Origin: Kutzneria chonburiensis
Lineage (GTDB): Bacteria; Actinomycetota; Actinomycetes; Mycobacteriales; Pseudonocardiaceae
NCBI RefSeq assembly: GCF_028622115.1
Contig: NZ_CP097263.1
Coordinates: 248,001 to 312,000, forward strand
Reading direction: 5' to 3'
Length of the DNA: 64,000 nt
Shown here piece by piece: positions 47,968-56,402 of this stretch (positions within the stretch are counted from its first letter, which is position 1; the number at the start of each line of letters is the position of its first letter). The notes beneath the pieces were generated by a model that was given only the letters and a program-made list of their open reading frames with translations, had not been told where the DNA came from and did no database searches. A program made the translations under genes and the position numbers.

Positions 47968-48593
47968 GACCGTCCTCCGGTTTCGATGCTGTAGGCCGTC
48001 AGGACCCGTTCGAACAGGTCGGTGCGGCGCCGCCACACGGCGGGATTGTCCGGTTCCAGCAGGCACTGCACCGCCGTGCCGTCGTGCACGGCCACCAGCG
48101 CCTGACCCAGCGCCACCTGATCGGGTGTTTCTCGGCCGATTTCCGCCAGCAGTGCCGCCACCACGGGCGTGATCGCCCCGCCGATGGCCTCTTCCCTGGT
48201 CTTCATCACCCGGCCGAGGCCCGGGTTGCGCAGCGCGTGCGCGGTGAACTCGGCCGTGATGCGATACCAGCTGTCGTCCACCGGCACCGCCGGCGTGACC
48301 AGCTCGACCACGCCCCTGACGTCGGTCACCTTGGTCTTGTCCATGTGGTGCAGGGCTTCTCTCAGCCCGTCGATCAGCTCCGTCGAGCGCTGCTCCCACA
48401 TGGCCAGGAACAGGTCGTCCAGCGAGGCGAAGTTCGAGTAGAACGCGCCTCTCGTGTAGCCGGCGCGCTCACACACCTGCTCCACCGTCGAGCGGCCGAA
48501 GCCCTGCTCGGCGAACACGTGCAGGGCGGCGTCGAGCAGCCGCTGGCGGGTCTCGCCGCGGCGTTTGGTCACTCGTTTCGGGGTCGTCTCCAT
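47964..48593 (-). CDS. TetR-family regulator
   Basis: A 209-residue TetR protein. The DNA-binding domain is RQRLLDAALHVFAEQGFGRS with TVEQVCERAGYTRGAFYSNF; the C-terminal domain (ELIDGLREALHHMDKTKVTD, ALRNPGLGRVMKTREEAIGG) would bind a ligand. I chose the ATG at 48593, which gives a usual length; the longer frame reads through the operator. It is coupled to the flavoprotein gene and has three alternating half-sites immediately upstream, so autoregulation is expected. Confidence 0.9.
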   Translation of the reverse strand: METTPKRVTKRRGETRQRLLDAALHVFAEQGFGRSTVEQVCERAGYTRGAFYSNFASLDDLFLAMWEQRSTELIDGLREALHHMDKTKVTDVRGVVELVTPAVPVDDSWYRITAEFTAHALRNPGLGRVMKTREEAIGGAITPVVAALLAEIGRETPDQVALGQALVAVHDGTAVQCLLEPDNPAVWRRRTDLFERVLTAYSIETGGRS

Positions 48594-48595
48594 CT

Positions 48596-48618
48596 GATAC
48601 AGAAATGTATCGGATACA
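48596..48618. promoter_or_regulatory. TetR operator: three alternating half-sites
   Basis: GATACA (48596-48601), TGTATC (48606-48611) and GATACA (48613-48618) form two overlapping inverted repeats sharing the middle half-site, with spacings of four and one bases. The array ends three bases before the TetR start and lies in the gap shared with peptidase C, so one protein could control both directions. Confidence 0.7.
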
Positions 48619-48692
48619 TGAGTGGATTGGAAGCGCGAAGTCGGGTAGTTGTCCACACACTGAGGTCACGCAGAGTGTCCGGAGGTCACCGA

Positions 48693-49946
48693 ATGTTTGC
48701 TGCCTTGGCCGCAGTCCTGCTGGCGTCGTCGTCGCTCGTCTCCGTCTACCCCGACACCACCGCCCTGCACCACCAGGTGCAGTCCGGGACGCTGCTGCAG
48801 AACCACGGCGTCATCGCCACCTGCGACGTCTGCGACTCCGAGGTCGTCACCGTCGCCCAGGGCTCGGCGACGCCGCTCACGACGCCCGTGCCCATCGGCT
48901 ACAGCGCCGCCGAGCTGGCCGCCGCCTATCACCTGCCGGCATCCGGCGGCGCGACCGGCACCGTCGCCATCGTCGATGGCGGCGGCTATCCCTCTTTCGA
49001 GGACGATCTGGCCAAGTACCGGTCGCAGTTCGCCCTGCCGCCGTGCACCTCCGCGTCCGGGTGTCTGAAGGTCGTCGACTACACCGGCGGGCCGCCGCTG
49101 CACCCGGACGGCACCGACGAGGAGAAAGAGCTGTCCCTGGAGACGGCCCTGGACGCGCAGATGGTCTCCGCCGCCTGTCCGGCGTGCAAGATCCTTCTGG
49201 TGCAGGCGCCGACGCGCGACTTCTACCTGTCGTCCCTGCACACCGCCACCGAGGCCGTGCCGTCCATCGTCAAGGGCGTGTCGACGGCCATCGCCGCCGG
49301 GGCGTCCGCCGTCAGCATGAGCTTCGGCTATCCGTCCACAAAGGACATCAACACCGGCCCGCTGTCGGCCGTGTTCTCCCATCCCGGCATCGCTTTCGTC
49401 GCCTCCTCGGGCGACAGCGGCTATCACGGCAACGTGCACGGCTACTGGCCGCAGAACCTGCCGACCGTCATCTCGGCCGGCGGCACCGCCCTGTACGAGA
49501 CCTCTGACGGCTTCCTGTCCAACGCCTGGAACGAGGCCGGCAGCGCCTGTGAGACGGACCTCCCGCCGGCGCACGGGCAGCCCGCCGCCGTCGCTGCTTT
49601 CTGCGGCGGCCATCGCGCCTCGTCCGACCTTTCCGCCGTCTCCGACCCGTCCACCGGTGTCGCCATCTACAACTCCTATGCCCTCGACGGCTGGCTCACC
49701 GCCGGCGGCACCAGTGCGGCCGCACCCTTCATTGCCGCGCTGTACGTCCGCGCCGGTCATCTGTCCCGTGTGGACGGTCCCAACACCGTTTATGCCGCCC
49801 CGGCCGGCGCTTTCACCGATGTCGCCCTCGGTCAGAACGCCGCCGCCCACTCCTGTCAGACCAAGTTCCCGCAGCTGTGCGTCTCCGGTGCCGGCTGGGA
49901 CGGGCCCACCGGCGTCGGCACCCCGAACGGCCTGGCCGGCTTCTAG
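48693..49946 (+). CDS. Secreted S53-like (sedolisin) peptidase C
   Basis: The intact third paralogue, 417 residues. A short hydrophobic N-terminus (MFAALAAVLLASSSLVSVYP) acts as signal peptide. The segment corresponding to the lesion in A and B reads GSATPLTTPVPIGYSAAELA without a break. The catalytic pattern is LSLETALDAQMVSAACPACK (Glu, Asp), ASSGDSGYHGNVHGYWPQNL (oxyanion Asp) and TAGGTSAAAPFIAALYVRAG (Ser). GGAGG is seven bases upstream of the ATG at 48693; a GTG at 48675 is an alternative. Like its relatives it has no canonical S53 propeptide, so maturation is unclear. Confidence 0.87.
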   Translation: MFAALAAVLLASSSLVSVYPDTTALHHQVQSGTLLQNHGVIATCDVCDSEVVTVAQGSATPLTTPVPIGYSAAELAAAYHLPASGGATGTVAIVDGGGYPSFEDDLAKYRSQFALPPCTSASGCLKVVDYTGGPPLHPDGTDEEKELSLETALDAQMVSAACPACKILLVQAPTRDFYLSSLHTATEAVPSIVKGVSTAIAAGASAVSMSFGYPSTKDINTGPLSAVFSHPGIAFVASSGDSGYHGNVHGYWPQNLPTVISAGGTALYETSDGFLSNAWNEAGSACETDLPPAHGQPAAVAAFCGGHRASSDLSAVSDPSTGVAIYNSYALDGWLTAGGTSAAAPFIAALYVRAGHLSRVDGPNTVYAAPAGAFTDVALGQNAAAHSCQTKFPQLCVSGAGWDGPTGVGTPNGLAGF

Positions 49947-49964
49947 GTGGTGCTAGCACCACCT
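49945..49964 (+). terminator. Perfect 20-bp palindrome at the end of peptidase C
   Basis: AGGTGGTGCTAGCACCACCT is a perfect palindrome that folds into an eight-base stem with a CTAG loop. It starts within the stop codon and is followed by a short pyrimidine-rich tract (ACTTTCC), so it is a likely terminator. Confidence 0.7.
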
Positions 49965-50043
49965 ACTTTCCTGGTCCTGGTGCCCGCTGATTTCGGGTAC
50001 TGATGCCAGTGCATTCCTTGCCGCCGGCGGCAAAGCTGATCCC

Positions 50044-51588
50044 ATGCCATCTCTGCTCAGACGCGTCACCGCCGGCCTGGCCGCCGTGGCGCTGGCCGCC
50101 GCACTGATACCCGCCGCGCCGGCCTCGGCCGCGCCGCCGCTGTCCTGGGGAGCGTGCCCGGCCGACGCGTCCGTGCCGGCCGGGGCGCTGCCGCTCGACC
50201 ACTACCAGTGCGCGACACTGGCCGTGCCACTGTCCTATCGGGACGTTCATGGGCCGTCGATCTCCATCGCGGTCGGCCGCTTACCGGCGGCCGACCAGGC
50301 CCACAAGCTCGGCACGCTGTTCTACAACCCGGGCGGCCCGGGCCAGTCCGGGCGGATCCCGCCGGTGCTGACGCCCGAACTGCACCGGCGCTTCGACCTC
50401 GTCGGCTTCGACCCGCGCGGCATCGGCGCGAGCACCACCGCGCACTGCTTCACCTCGCTCGACCAGGTGGCCGTGCTCCAGCGGGTCGCCGCCCAGTTCC
50501 CGACGACGCCCGAGGAGACCAAGCAGGAGATCGCCGACGCGCTCACGGTCGACGATCTGTGCGCACGCAACGCGGGGCCGCTGTACAGCCACCTGTCCAC
50601 CGCGAACGTCGCCCGCGACCTCGACCGACTCCGGGCCGCGGTCGGCTCGCCGACCCTGTCGTACTACGGCCTGTCGTACGGCACGGTGATCGGCGAGACC
50701 TACGCGAACCTGTTCCCGGACCGGATCCGCGCCGCCGTGCTCGACGCCGTCGACGATCCGGTGAACTGGACCACCGGCTACCGTCCGGCCGACGCGAACG
50801 TGCCGTTCAGCGTGCGCCTCGGGGCCGACCTCGGCGCGCAGCAGACGCTGCGGTCCTTCCTCGCCGCCTGCGCCGCTGACACGCGCTGCGCCTTCCGGCA
50901 GCCCGGAACCGACCTTCTGGCCAAGTACAACCATGTTCTGGACCGGCTTGCCGCCGGGCCGGTCACGTTCATCGACCCTGCTACCGGAAAGCCGGCCACG
51001 ATCCGGTACCCGGACGCGGTCTCACGGATCATCGAGTACCTCACCGACGCCGCCAACTCGCCGGAGCTCGCCCGTTTCCTCCAAGCACTGTCGACGCCGA
51101 CCGCGGCCGGTGCCGTCGCTGGGCCGGCCCCCATTCCGACCGAGTTCGACAGCCTGCTCGCCGGCGCGGCGACCTACTGCGCCGACTCCGTCAACCCGAC
51201 CGATCCCGCTGTCTGGCCTCGGTTCGGCGCCGCCACCGATCTCCGTGCCCGCGGTTTCGGGCCGCACTACACGTATCTCTCGTTGCCGTGCGTGCGATTC
51301 CCGTCCGCCGACGCCGATCACTACGCCGGGCCGTGGAACCGGCCCACCGCGCATCCCGTGCTGCTGGTGGGGAACAGCCAGGGCGATCCCGCCACCCCGT
51401 ACGACGGCGCGCAGCGCACCGCCGGCCTGCTCGGCAATGCCCGGCTGCTCACCCTCGACACGTTCGGGCACGGCTCGTTGGGCCACAGCCAGTGCGTCGA
51501 CGATGCCGTGGACAGCTACTTCCTCCGGCTCCGCCTGCCGGCGGTCGGCACCGTGTGCGCGCCGAACCACGGGCCGTTCGAGCCGTGA
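50044..51588 (+). CDS. Secreted alpha/beta hydrolase, tripeptidyl aminopeptidase (Tap/SlpD)-like
   Basis: A 514-residue exported hydrolase. The signal peptide is RRVTAGLAAVALAAALIPAA. The hydrolase domain shows LGTLFYNPGGPGQSGRIPPV (oxyanion loop), FDLVGFDPRGIGAS, the nucleophile in LSYYGLSYGTVIGETYANLF and the C-terminal PVLLVGNSQGDPATPYDGAQ (acid) with LLTLDTFGHGSLGHSQCVDD (histidine). Family members such as Streptomyces Tap, SlpD and SlpE release tripeptides or process secreted peptides. Standing 97 bases after the S53 paralogues, it could act in the same extracellular protein digestion. Confidence 0.92.
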   Translation: MPSLLRRVTAGLAAVALAAALIPAAPASAAPPLSWGACPADASVPAGALPLDHYQCATLAVPLSYRDVHGPSISIAVGRLPAADQAHKLGTLFYNPGGPGQSGRIPPVLTPELHRRFDLVGFDPRGIGASTTAHCFTSLDQVAVLQRVAAQFPTTPEETKQEIADALTVDDLCARNAGPLYSHLSTANVARDLDRLRAAVGSPTLSYYGLSYGTVIGETYANLFPDRIRAAVLDAVDDPVNWTTGYRPADANVPFSVRLGADLGAQQTLRSFLAACAADTRCAFRQPGTDLLAKYNHVLDRLAAGPVTFIDPATGKPATIRYPDAVSRIIEYLTDAANSPELARFLQALSTPTAAGAVAGPAPIPTEFDSLLAGAATYCADSVNPTDPAVWPRFGAATDLRARGFGPHYTYLSLPCVRFPSADADHYAGPWNRPTAHPVLLVGNSQGDPATPYDGAQRTAGLLGNARLLTLDTFGHGSLGHSQCVDDAVDSYFLRLRLPAVGTVCAPNHGPFEP

Positions 51589-51672
51589 CCGATGGGTGTT
51601 TCGTGCACACGCGCAGTCGTCGGCGGACATGACCGATTGCCAAGTCGTTGCCACGGTGCGAAAGTCACGCCC

Positions 51673-53190
51673 ATGACTGCACAGGCGCGGCTGCTTCCGG
51701 GACTGGTCGAGCACTGGGCGGAGGCGAAGCCCGACGCCGAGGCGATCAGCTACGAGGGGCAGAGCTACACGTGGGCGCAGTGGTGGGACCGCATCCAGCG
51801 GGTCGCCGGCGCGCTGCGGGCCGCCGGCATCGGGCGCGGCGACCGGGTCGCCTACCTGGACAAGAACAACCTGTCGTGCCTTGAGGTCGCGCTGGCCGCC
51901 GGTGCGCTCGGCGCGTCGACGGCCATCCTCAACTGGCGGCTCGCCGCCGACGAGCTCGACTACGTCGTACGCGACTCCGGGGCCCGGCTGCTGTTCGTGG
52001 CCGACGAGCTGCTGCCCGGCGTCGATGGGATCGTCGACCGGCCGGCGACCGTGCTGCTCAGCTCGTACGAGGAGCTGATCGCCGCGGCGTCGCCGGTCGG
52101 CATCGATCCCGAGGCGCAGGCCGAGGAGCCCGTGCTGGTCATGTACAGCTCCGGCACCACCGGTCGGCCCAAGGGCGTGTTGCTCAGCCACGCCAACGTG
52201 CTGGCCCATGCCCGCAACACGGGCGACGCCATGCCGGTGACCTCCGACTCCCGGAGCCTGGTGGCCATGCCGCTGTTCCACGTCGGTGGCTCCTGCTACG
52301 CGATGTCCGGCTTCCGCGAGGGCATTCCGTCCACGCTGTTGCGGGAGCCGACCGGGCCCGGGCTGCTCGGGGCCATCGCCCAGGGTTGCACCCACGCCTT
52401 CCTGGTGCCGGCCGTCGTCGCCGGCATCATGGCCGCCGGGCAGCCCGCCATCAGTGCGTTCGGGCGGCTCCGGCGCCTGGTCTACGGCGCGTCGCCGATG
52501 CCGCTTCCGTTGCTGCGCGCCGCGTTGACCGCGTGGCCGGACATGGAGTTCGTGCAGGTGTACGGCATGACCGAGATGGCCGGCGCGATCACCGTGCTCA
52601 GTCCTGCCGACCACCGCGACACCGACCACCCCGAACGGCTCACCTCCGCCGGGCGGCCGATCGGCGAGGCCGAGATGCGCGTCGTCGATCCGGCCACCTT
52701 CGAGGACTCGGACACCGGCGAGCTCTGGTTCCGTACGCCGCAGACCATGCTCGGCTACCACGGCCAGCCCGCCGCCACCGCCGACACCGTCACCGCCGAG
52801 GGCTGGCTCCGCACCGGCGACGTCGGCCGCCTCGACTCCGGCGGCTACGTGTACATCGTCGACCGGGTCAAGGACATGATCATCACCGGTGGTGAGAACG
52901 TCTACTCGCCCGAGGTCGAGCGCGTGCTGGCCGAGCACCCCGCCGTGGCCGACGTCGCCGTCATCGGCGTGCCCGACGACCGCTGGGGCGAGTCCGTCAA
53001 GGCCGTCGTCCAGGCCGCCGACGGCCAGTCCCTCGACCCCGACGAGCTCGTCGCCTACGCCCGCGCGCACCTCGCCGGCTACAAGGTCCCCCGCAGCATC
53101 GACGTCGTCGCCGAGATGCCCCGCAACGCCACCGGCAAGATCCTCAAGAAGGTCCTCCGCCGCCCCTACTGGCCCGACCGCGCCATCTAG
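51673..53190 (+). CDS. Acyl-CoA synthetase (AMP-forming)
   Basis: A 505-residue member of the ANL superfamily. The P-loop LVMYSSGTTGRPKGVLLSHA, the A5 motif VQVYGMTEMAG, the hinge YIVDRVKDMIITGGENVYSP and the A10 lysine in PRNATGKILKKVLRRPYW are all present. It activates a carboxylic acid as acyl-AMP then acyl-CoA; the chain type is not evident, though similar enzymes are medium- or long-chain. The ATG at 51673 gives the usual N-terminus. It is monocistronic, so it may supply any of the acyl-CoA pathways in the window. Confidence 0.93.
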   Translation: MTAQARLLPGLVEHWAEAKPDAEAISYEGQSYTWAQWWDRIQRVAGALRAAGIGRGDRVAYLDKNNLSCLEVALAAGALGASTAILNWRLAADELDYVVRDSGARLLFVADELLPGVDGIVDRPATVLLSSYEELIAAASPVGIDPEAQAEEPVLVMYSSGTTGRPKGVLLSHANVLAHARNTGDAMPVTSDSRSLVAMPLFHVGGSCYAMSGFREGIPSTLLREPTGPGLLGAIAQGCTHAFLVPAVVAGIMAAGQPAISAFGRLRRLVYGASPMPLPLLRAALTAWPDMEFVQVYGMTEMAGAITVLSPADHRDTDHPERLTSAGRPIGEAEMRVVDPATFEDSDTGELWFRTPQTMLGYHGQPAATADTVTAEGWLRTGDVGRLDSGGYVYIVDRVKDMIITGGENVYSPEVERVLAEHPAVADVAVIGVPDDRWGESVKAVVQAADGQSLDPDELVAYARAHLAGYKVPRSIDVVAEMPRNATGKILKKVLRRPYWPDRAI

Positions 53191-53371
53191 TCCCGTATTT
53201 TCGGGATTCTCGTGAACACCGATTATTCGCCCGCCGAATATCGATCACTCCACCCGGCGGATTGACCCTCGTCCCGATTACTGCGGCCGGGGGTCAAATC
53301 CGCCGGACAAAGTGCGCATCGGCTACATCTTGTCCCTGCGTGCCGGTCGTGGGCGGAGGGAGGTCGCGGCG

Positions 53372-54259
53372 GTGCTCAAAGGGTTCTTTTCCTGGTTCGA
53401 GAGCTATCTGTCCAGGTCCGGTGTGGTGGGTCTGGCCGAAGGGGTGCTCGGTGTGCTGGCGTTCGGCGGGGCATTGTCGGCGGTGCTCGGCGATTCCTCG
53501 GCAAAGCTGGCCGCGGTCGTCGCGGTGCTGCTGGCGACCCTTGGTCTGATTGTGTTGCTGGCCGCGAGTCGGGCGGAGTGGCAGCGCCGCAGCGAACTCT
53601 ACGATCATCTTGTCACCCGGTACTGCACCGCTTTCACCGATGACAACGTCTCGTCCTGGCAGCTGAAACAGTGGATCGAGAGCCATCGCATCGATGCCGA
53701 CGGCGATGCGACCGTGCTGATCACCGTGCATGCCGTGGTCACGTGCAGTGTGCTGCGGCTCTACCGCTTTCGCGTCGGCGCCGGCTGGAACCAGCCCGAG
53801 AAGATGCGCCAGCGGGTCGATGTCCAGGTCAGGAGCCTGGTGTTCGACGGCATCGGCGGCGCCCGGTGTGATCTGACCAAGCACTGGCTCGACGACGGCC
53901 GGCTCGAGGTGCTCGTGCACTTTCCGTCACCGGTGCGGCAGGGCAGCGAGTTTCGGGTGCTCATCGAGAGCCGGTGGCCGGCCCGTTCGAAAATGCTGGT
54001 CAAGGATCGGCTGCCGGAGGATTTCTGCGTGCAGGTGAAGAGCCCTCTCGACCTGCTCGAGTACACCGTCGTGCTGCCGGCGGGTGAGGAGGCGTTCGTC
54101 GACCCGATCGGATTCCGGCCCGACGACCAGCGTTTCCTGCTCGTGTCGTCCGGTTCGGACGGAACCGGCCGGCAGGAGATCCGCCTTGTCGGCCGGGGAA
54201 TCGGCGACACCGGCCGGACCGGAATCCGTCTCGATCTCAAGCGCAAAGCGCTCCTGTGA
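53372..54259 (+). CDS. Hypothetical membrane protein, 295 aa
   Basis: An unrecognised protein. GTG at 53372 has GGAGGGAGG eight bases upstream and is preferred to the frame start at 53312. The N-terminal 60 residues contain two hydrophobic segments (GLAEGVLGVLAFGGALSAVL and KLAAVVAVLLATLGLIVLLA), followed by a long soluble domain rich in beta-strand pattern (VDVQVRSLVFDGIGGARCDL, RLEVLVHFPSPVRQGSEFRV, LLEYTVVLPAGEEAFVDPIG). This suggests a membrane-anchored beta-sandwich. The neighbourhood gives no functional clue. Confidence 0.65.
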   Translation: MLKGFFSWFESYLSRSGVVGLAEGVLGVLAFGGALSAVLGDSSAKLAAVVAVLLATLGLIVLLAASRAEWQRRSELYDHLVTRYCTAFTDDNVSSWQLKQWIESHRIDADGDATVLITVHAVVTCSVLRLYRFRVGAGWNQPEKMRQRVDVQVRSLVFDGIGGARCDLTKHWLDDGRLEVLVHFPSPVRQGSEFRVLIESRWPARSKMLVKDRLPEDFCVQVKSPLDLLEYTVVLPAGEEAFVDPIGFRPDDQRFLLVSSGSDGTGRQEIRLVGRGIGDTGRTGIRLDLKRKALL

Positions 54260-54276
54260 CCTGCTGGAAGCGCTTT
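54245..54276 (+). terminator. Possible terminator at the end of the hypothetical membrane protein
   Basis: AAAGCGCT at 54245-54252 and AGCGCTTT at 54269-54276 are inverted arms around the stop codon. The longer pairing has a one-base bulge. A modest hairpin, probably the end of the upstream transcript. Confidence 0.4.
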
Positions 54277-54628
54277 CCGACAGTGCTACTTGTCATTTCC
54301 GTCCGACTCGCCACCGGGCGCGCTGTCGGGGAGCGGGTAGATCATGAGCGTTCCTCGCGTATTATCGGGATGGTGCGGAAGACGGCGAGTGGGGGCCGTC
54401 TGGTAGCGGCGGTCCCGCTTCTTCCCTGGTTGCGGTAGGAAGATCGTACTGAACCGAACGGTCCACCTTCGGGGTGGCCCCCTCCTTGCCAACACAAGCA
54501 CGACTTTCGCCGGCCATCGCCGGAACATAACGGGCCGGTCCGCCCGTCACCCTTTTGTGTGACACCGGGATCGGCGTGACCTGGAGAAACCGCTGCGCCC
54601 GCGTCCCCCGGTCGAGTAGAACCGTGCC
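54277..54628. other. Gene-poor gap with possible small ORFs
   Basis: No convincing gene fills this stretch. On the minus strand a 51-codon frame (54362-54517, starting MAGESRACVGKEGATPKVDR) is preceded at seven bases by TATGTT, a possible -10 for leaderless translation, but its third-position GC is low. Downstream on the same strand GAGGAA sits five bases before an ATG at 54345 that opens MIYPLPDSAPGGESDGNDK. A hairpin (CCACC-TTCG-GGGTGG) lies near 54461-54477. The region also holds the promoter of the RidA gene. I cannot decide between a small-protein locus, an RNA or plain promoter DNA. Confidence 0.3.
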
Positions 54629-55030
54629 ATGGCCACGCATCGCATCGCCCCCGGACTGTTCCCGCCGCCCACCTATTCGCACAGCGTCGTCGTCGAGCCC
54701 GGTGAGCAGTTGGTGTTCACCGCCGGCGGTGTTCCGCTGGACTCCGACGGCAACCTGGTCGGCCCCGGCGACCGGGTCCGGCAGGCCGAGCAGGTGCTGG
54801 CCAACCTGGGGGAGCAGCTGGCGCAGGCCGGCACCGACCTGGAGCACGTCGTCAACACCACCGTCTACGTCGTCGCCGAGCAGCCGTCGGATCTCGTCGC
54901 CGTCTGGGATGTGGTGACGGCCTCCGGGCTGGCCAAGGGGCCGCACAGCTCCACCCTGCTCGGCGTCAGCATGCTCGGCTACGGCGGCCAGCTGGTGGAG
55001 ATCACCGCCGTCGCCGTCATCCCGTCCTAG
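54629..55030 (+). CDS. RidA/YjgF-family protein
   Basis: A 133-residue trimeric-type RidA protein: SHSVVVEPGEQLVFTAGGVP, then QAEQVLANLGEQLAQAGTDL, HVVNTTVYVVAEQPSDLVAV and LLGVSMLGYGGQLVEITAVA. Classic RidA hydrolyses reactive enamine/imine intermediates of amino-acid metabolism. The usual catalytic arginine in the last strand is not obvious here (LGVSMLGYGG), so it may belong to one of the subgroups without imine deaminase activity. Its stop codon shares CTAG with the stop of the convergent HAD gene. Confidence 0.88.
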   Translation: MATHRIAPGLFPPPTYSHSVVVEPGEQLVFTAGGVPLDSDGNLVGPGDRVRQAEQVLANLGEQLAQAGTDLEHVVNTTVYVVAEQPSDLVAVWDVVTASGLAKGPHSSTLLGVSMLGYGGQLVEITAVAVIPS

Positions 55031-55740
55031 CAGCGGCAGAAGGCCGGTACGCCCGCGAAGTCCACGCTGTGACGGCCGGGTTCCGCGCACGGGACGTCGC
55101 CGCAGATGTGGACGGCGGGCCAGCCACCGGCCGCGGCCAGCGCCAGGTCGGTGCTGCTGTCGCCGGCCAGCAGGCACACCTCGCGGCCGTCCAGTGCCTT
55201 GATCAGTGCCTCGGCGAACTCCGGGCTGCCCTTGGGACGACCGACCTCACCCGACACGAAGATCCGCTCGAACCGGTCGTCGAAGCCGGAGCGTCGCAGC
55301 TTTTCTCGTTGCAGCGAACGGCAACCGTCGGTGGCCAGCCACAGGCTGTGCCCCTCCGCCAGTCGATCCAATGCCGCTACCGCACCGACGAACGGCACCA
55401 CCAGCTGGCTTCGCTGCCTTACGTAGGCCCTGTTCAGGGCTTCGGCGTCGGCACCAGGGCAGGCCGCCCGCCACACCGTTACGGCATGGCCGCTCAGCGC
55501 TTCGGCGATTTCCGGCAGCACCGTGAAGTCCGCCCACAGCGCCTCCCACGAGCTGACCCGCTCGACCTCGCGATGCCCCCGATACGCATTGGCCCGCCAC
55601 GTCTCACGGGCCGCGGCCAGCACCGCGTCGACGTCCTCGTGAAGGGAAAACTCCTGCAACACAAGGGAAATCGCCGCACGCGCGGCGGAGACGTCCGGGA
55701 TCAGCGTGTCGTCGAGATCGACGAGGACAACCGGCCGCAT
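55027..55740 (-). CDS. HAD-family hydrolase
   Basis: A 237-residue haloacid-dehalogenase-like phosphatase. Motif I is VVLVDLDDTLIPD (nucleophile Asp), motif II is SLWLATDGC, motif III lies in SGEVGRPKGSPEFAEALIK and motif IV is VCLLAGDSSTDLALAAAGGW. A helical cap is between motifs I and II. It probably dephosphorylates a small metabolite. Its ATG overlaps the kinase stop (TGATG), so kinase and phosphatase are made together. It converges on RidA. Confidence 0.9.
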   Translation of the reverse strand: MRPVVLVDLDDTLIPDVSAARAAISLVLQEFSLHEDVDAVLAAARETWRANAYRGHREVERVSSWEALWADFTVLPEIAEALSGHAVTVWRAACPGADAEALNRAYVRQRSQLVVPFVGAVAALDRLAEGHSLWLATDGCRSLQREKLRRSGFDDRFERIFVSGEVGRPKGSPEFAEALIKALDGREVCLLAGDSSTDLALAAAGGWPAVHICGDVPCAEPGRHSVDFAGVPAFCRC

Positions 55741-56375
55741 CAGGCGGCCGAGGCCGTCTCGGTGGTCCAGGCGGCCAGTTCGGCGGCGGCGCGGTCGGGG
55801 GTGGTGCGGCGCATGCCGGCGTTCAGGCAGCGGCGTACGACCGCCGGCTGCTCGCGCCACAGCCGCAGGCCGCGGCGGATCAGCACGTGCAGCGGTTTGC
55901 GGGCCTCGGTGACGTCGCGGACGAAGCGGCGCACGAAGGTCTTCGCCGCCGACGGGGCCAGCACGATGGCGTCGGCCAGCACACCGGCGTCGCGGCAGCC
56001 CTGGACCAGCCGATCGGCGAACAGGCCTTCGGCCAGGAACACCGGGGAGTCACCCAGCGCGATGTCGTGGCAGCCGGTGCGGCGGTCCTCGCCGAAGGAG
56101 TAGACCGGCGCGGACACCTGGCCCGTCGAGGCCAGCTCGACGATCGCGGCCAGCGCGGCGTCGGCATGCCAGGAGTTCTCGTGGTCCCAGTCGACCCGGC
56201 CGGCATCGTCGCGCGGGAGCAGCGGATCCGTGCCTTCACGGTAGAAGTCGTCCAGACGCAGCACGGGCCAGCCCAGGTGGGCGGCGAGGGTGGACTTGCC
56301 CGAGCCCGAGGGCCCGGCCAGCAGCACGACGCGCGGATGAACGGAAGCTGACGGCACGGGTAACGAGTATCTCAC
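55740..56375 (-). CDS. Uridine kinase-like P-loop protein
   Basis: A 211-residue P-loop kinase. Walker A is [37 protein letters not shown] is the uridine-kinase/phosphoribulokinase-type substrate loop; [20 protein letters not shown] is the Walker B region and [20 protein letters not shown] the lid arginines. The substrate could be a nucleoside or another small alcohol. Start is uncertain: GTG at 56375 or at 56357, neither with a good ribosome-binding site. It is first in a two-gene operon with the HAD phosphatase and divergent from rarA. Confidence 0.85.
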   Translation of the reverse strand: MRYSLPVPSASVHPRVVLLAGPSGSGKSTLAAHLGWPVLRLDDFYREGTDPLLPRDDAGRVDWDHENSWHADAALAAIVELASTGQVSAPVYSFGEDRRTGCHDIALGDSPVFLAEGLFADRLVQGCRDAGVLADAIVLAPSAAKTFVRRFVRDVTEARKPLHVLIRRGLRLWREQPAVVRRCLNAGMRRTTPDRAAAELAAWTTETASAA

Positions 56376-56402
56376 ACGCGCGGGCGTTGTAACGTCGAAC
56401 TT

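Noticed and set aside
45826-47994. A 722-codon plus-strand frame
   Set aside because: It is out of frame in peptidase B and then antisense to the flavoprotein gene; both real genes have full family motifs and terminators.
51022-53070. A 682-codon minus-strand frame
   Set aside because: Antisense shadow of the Tap-like hydrolase and the acyl-CoA synthetase, with no recognisable motif.
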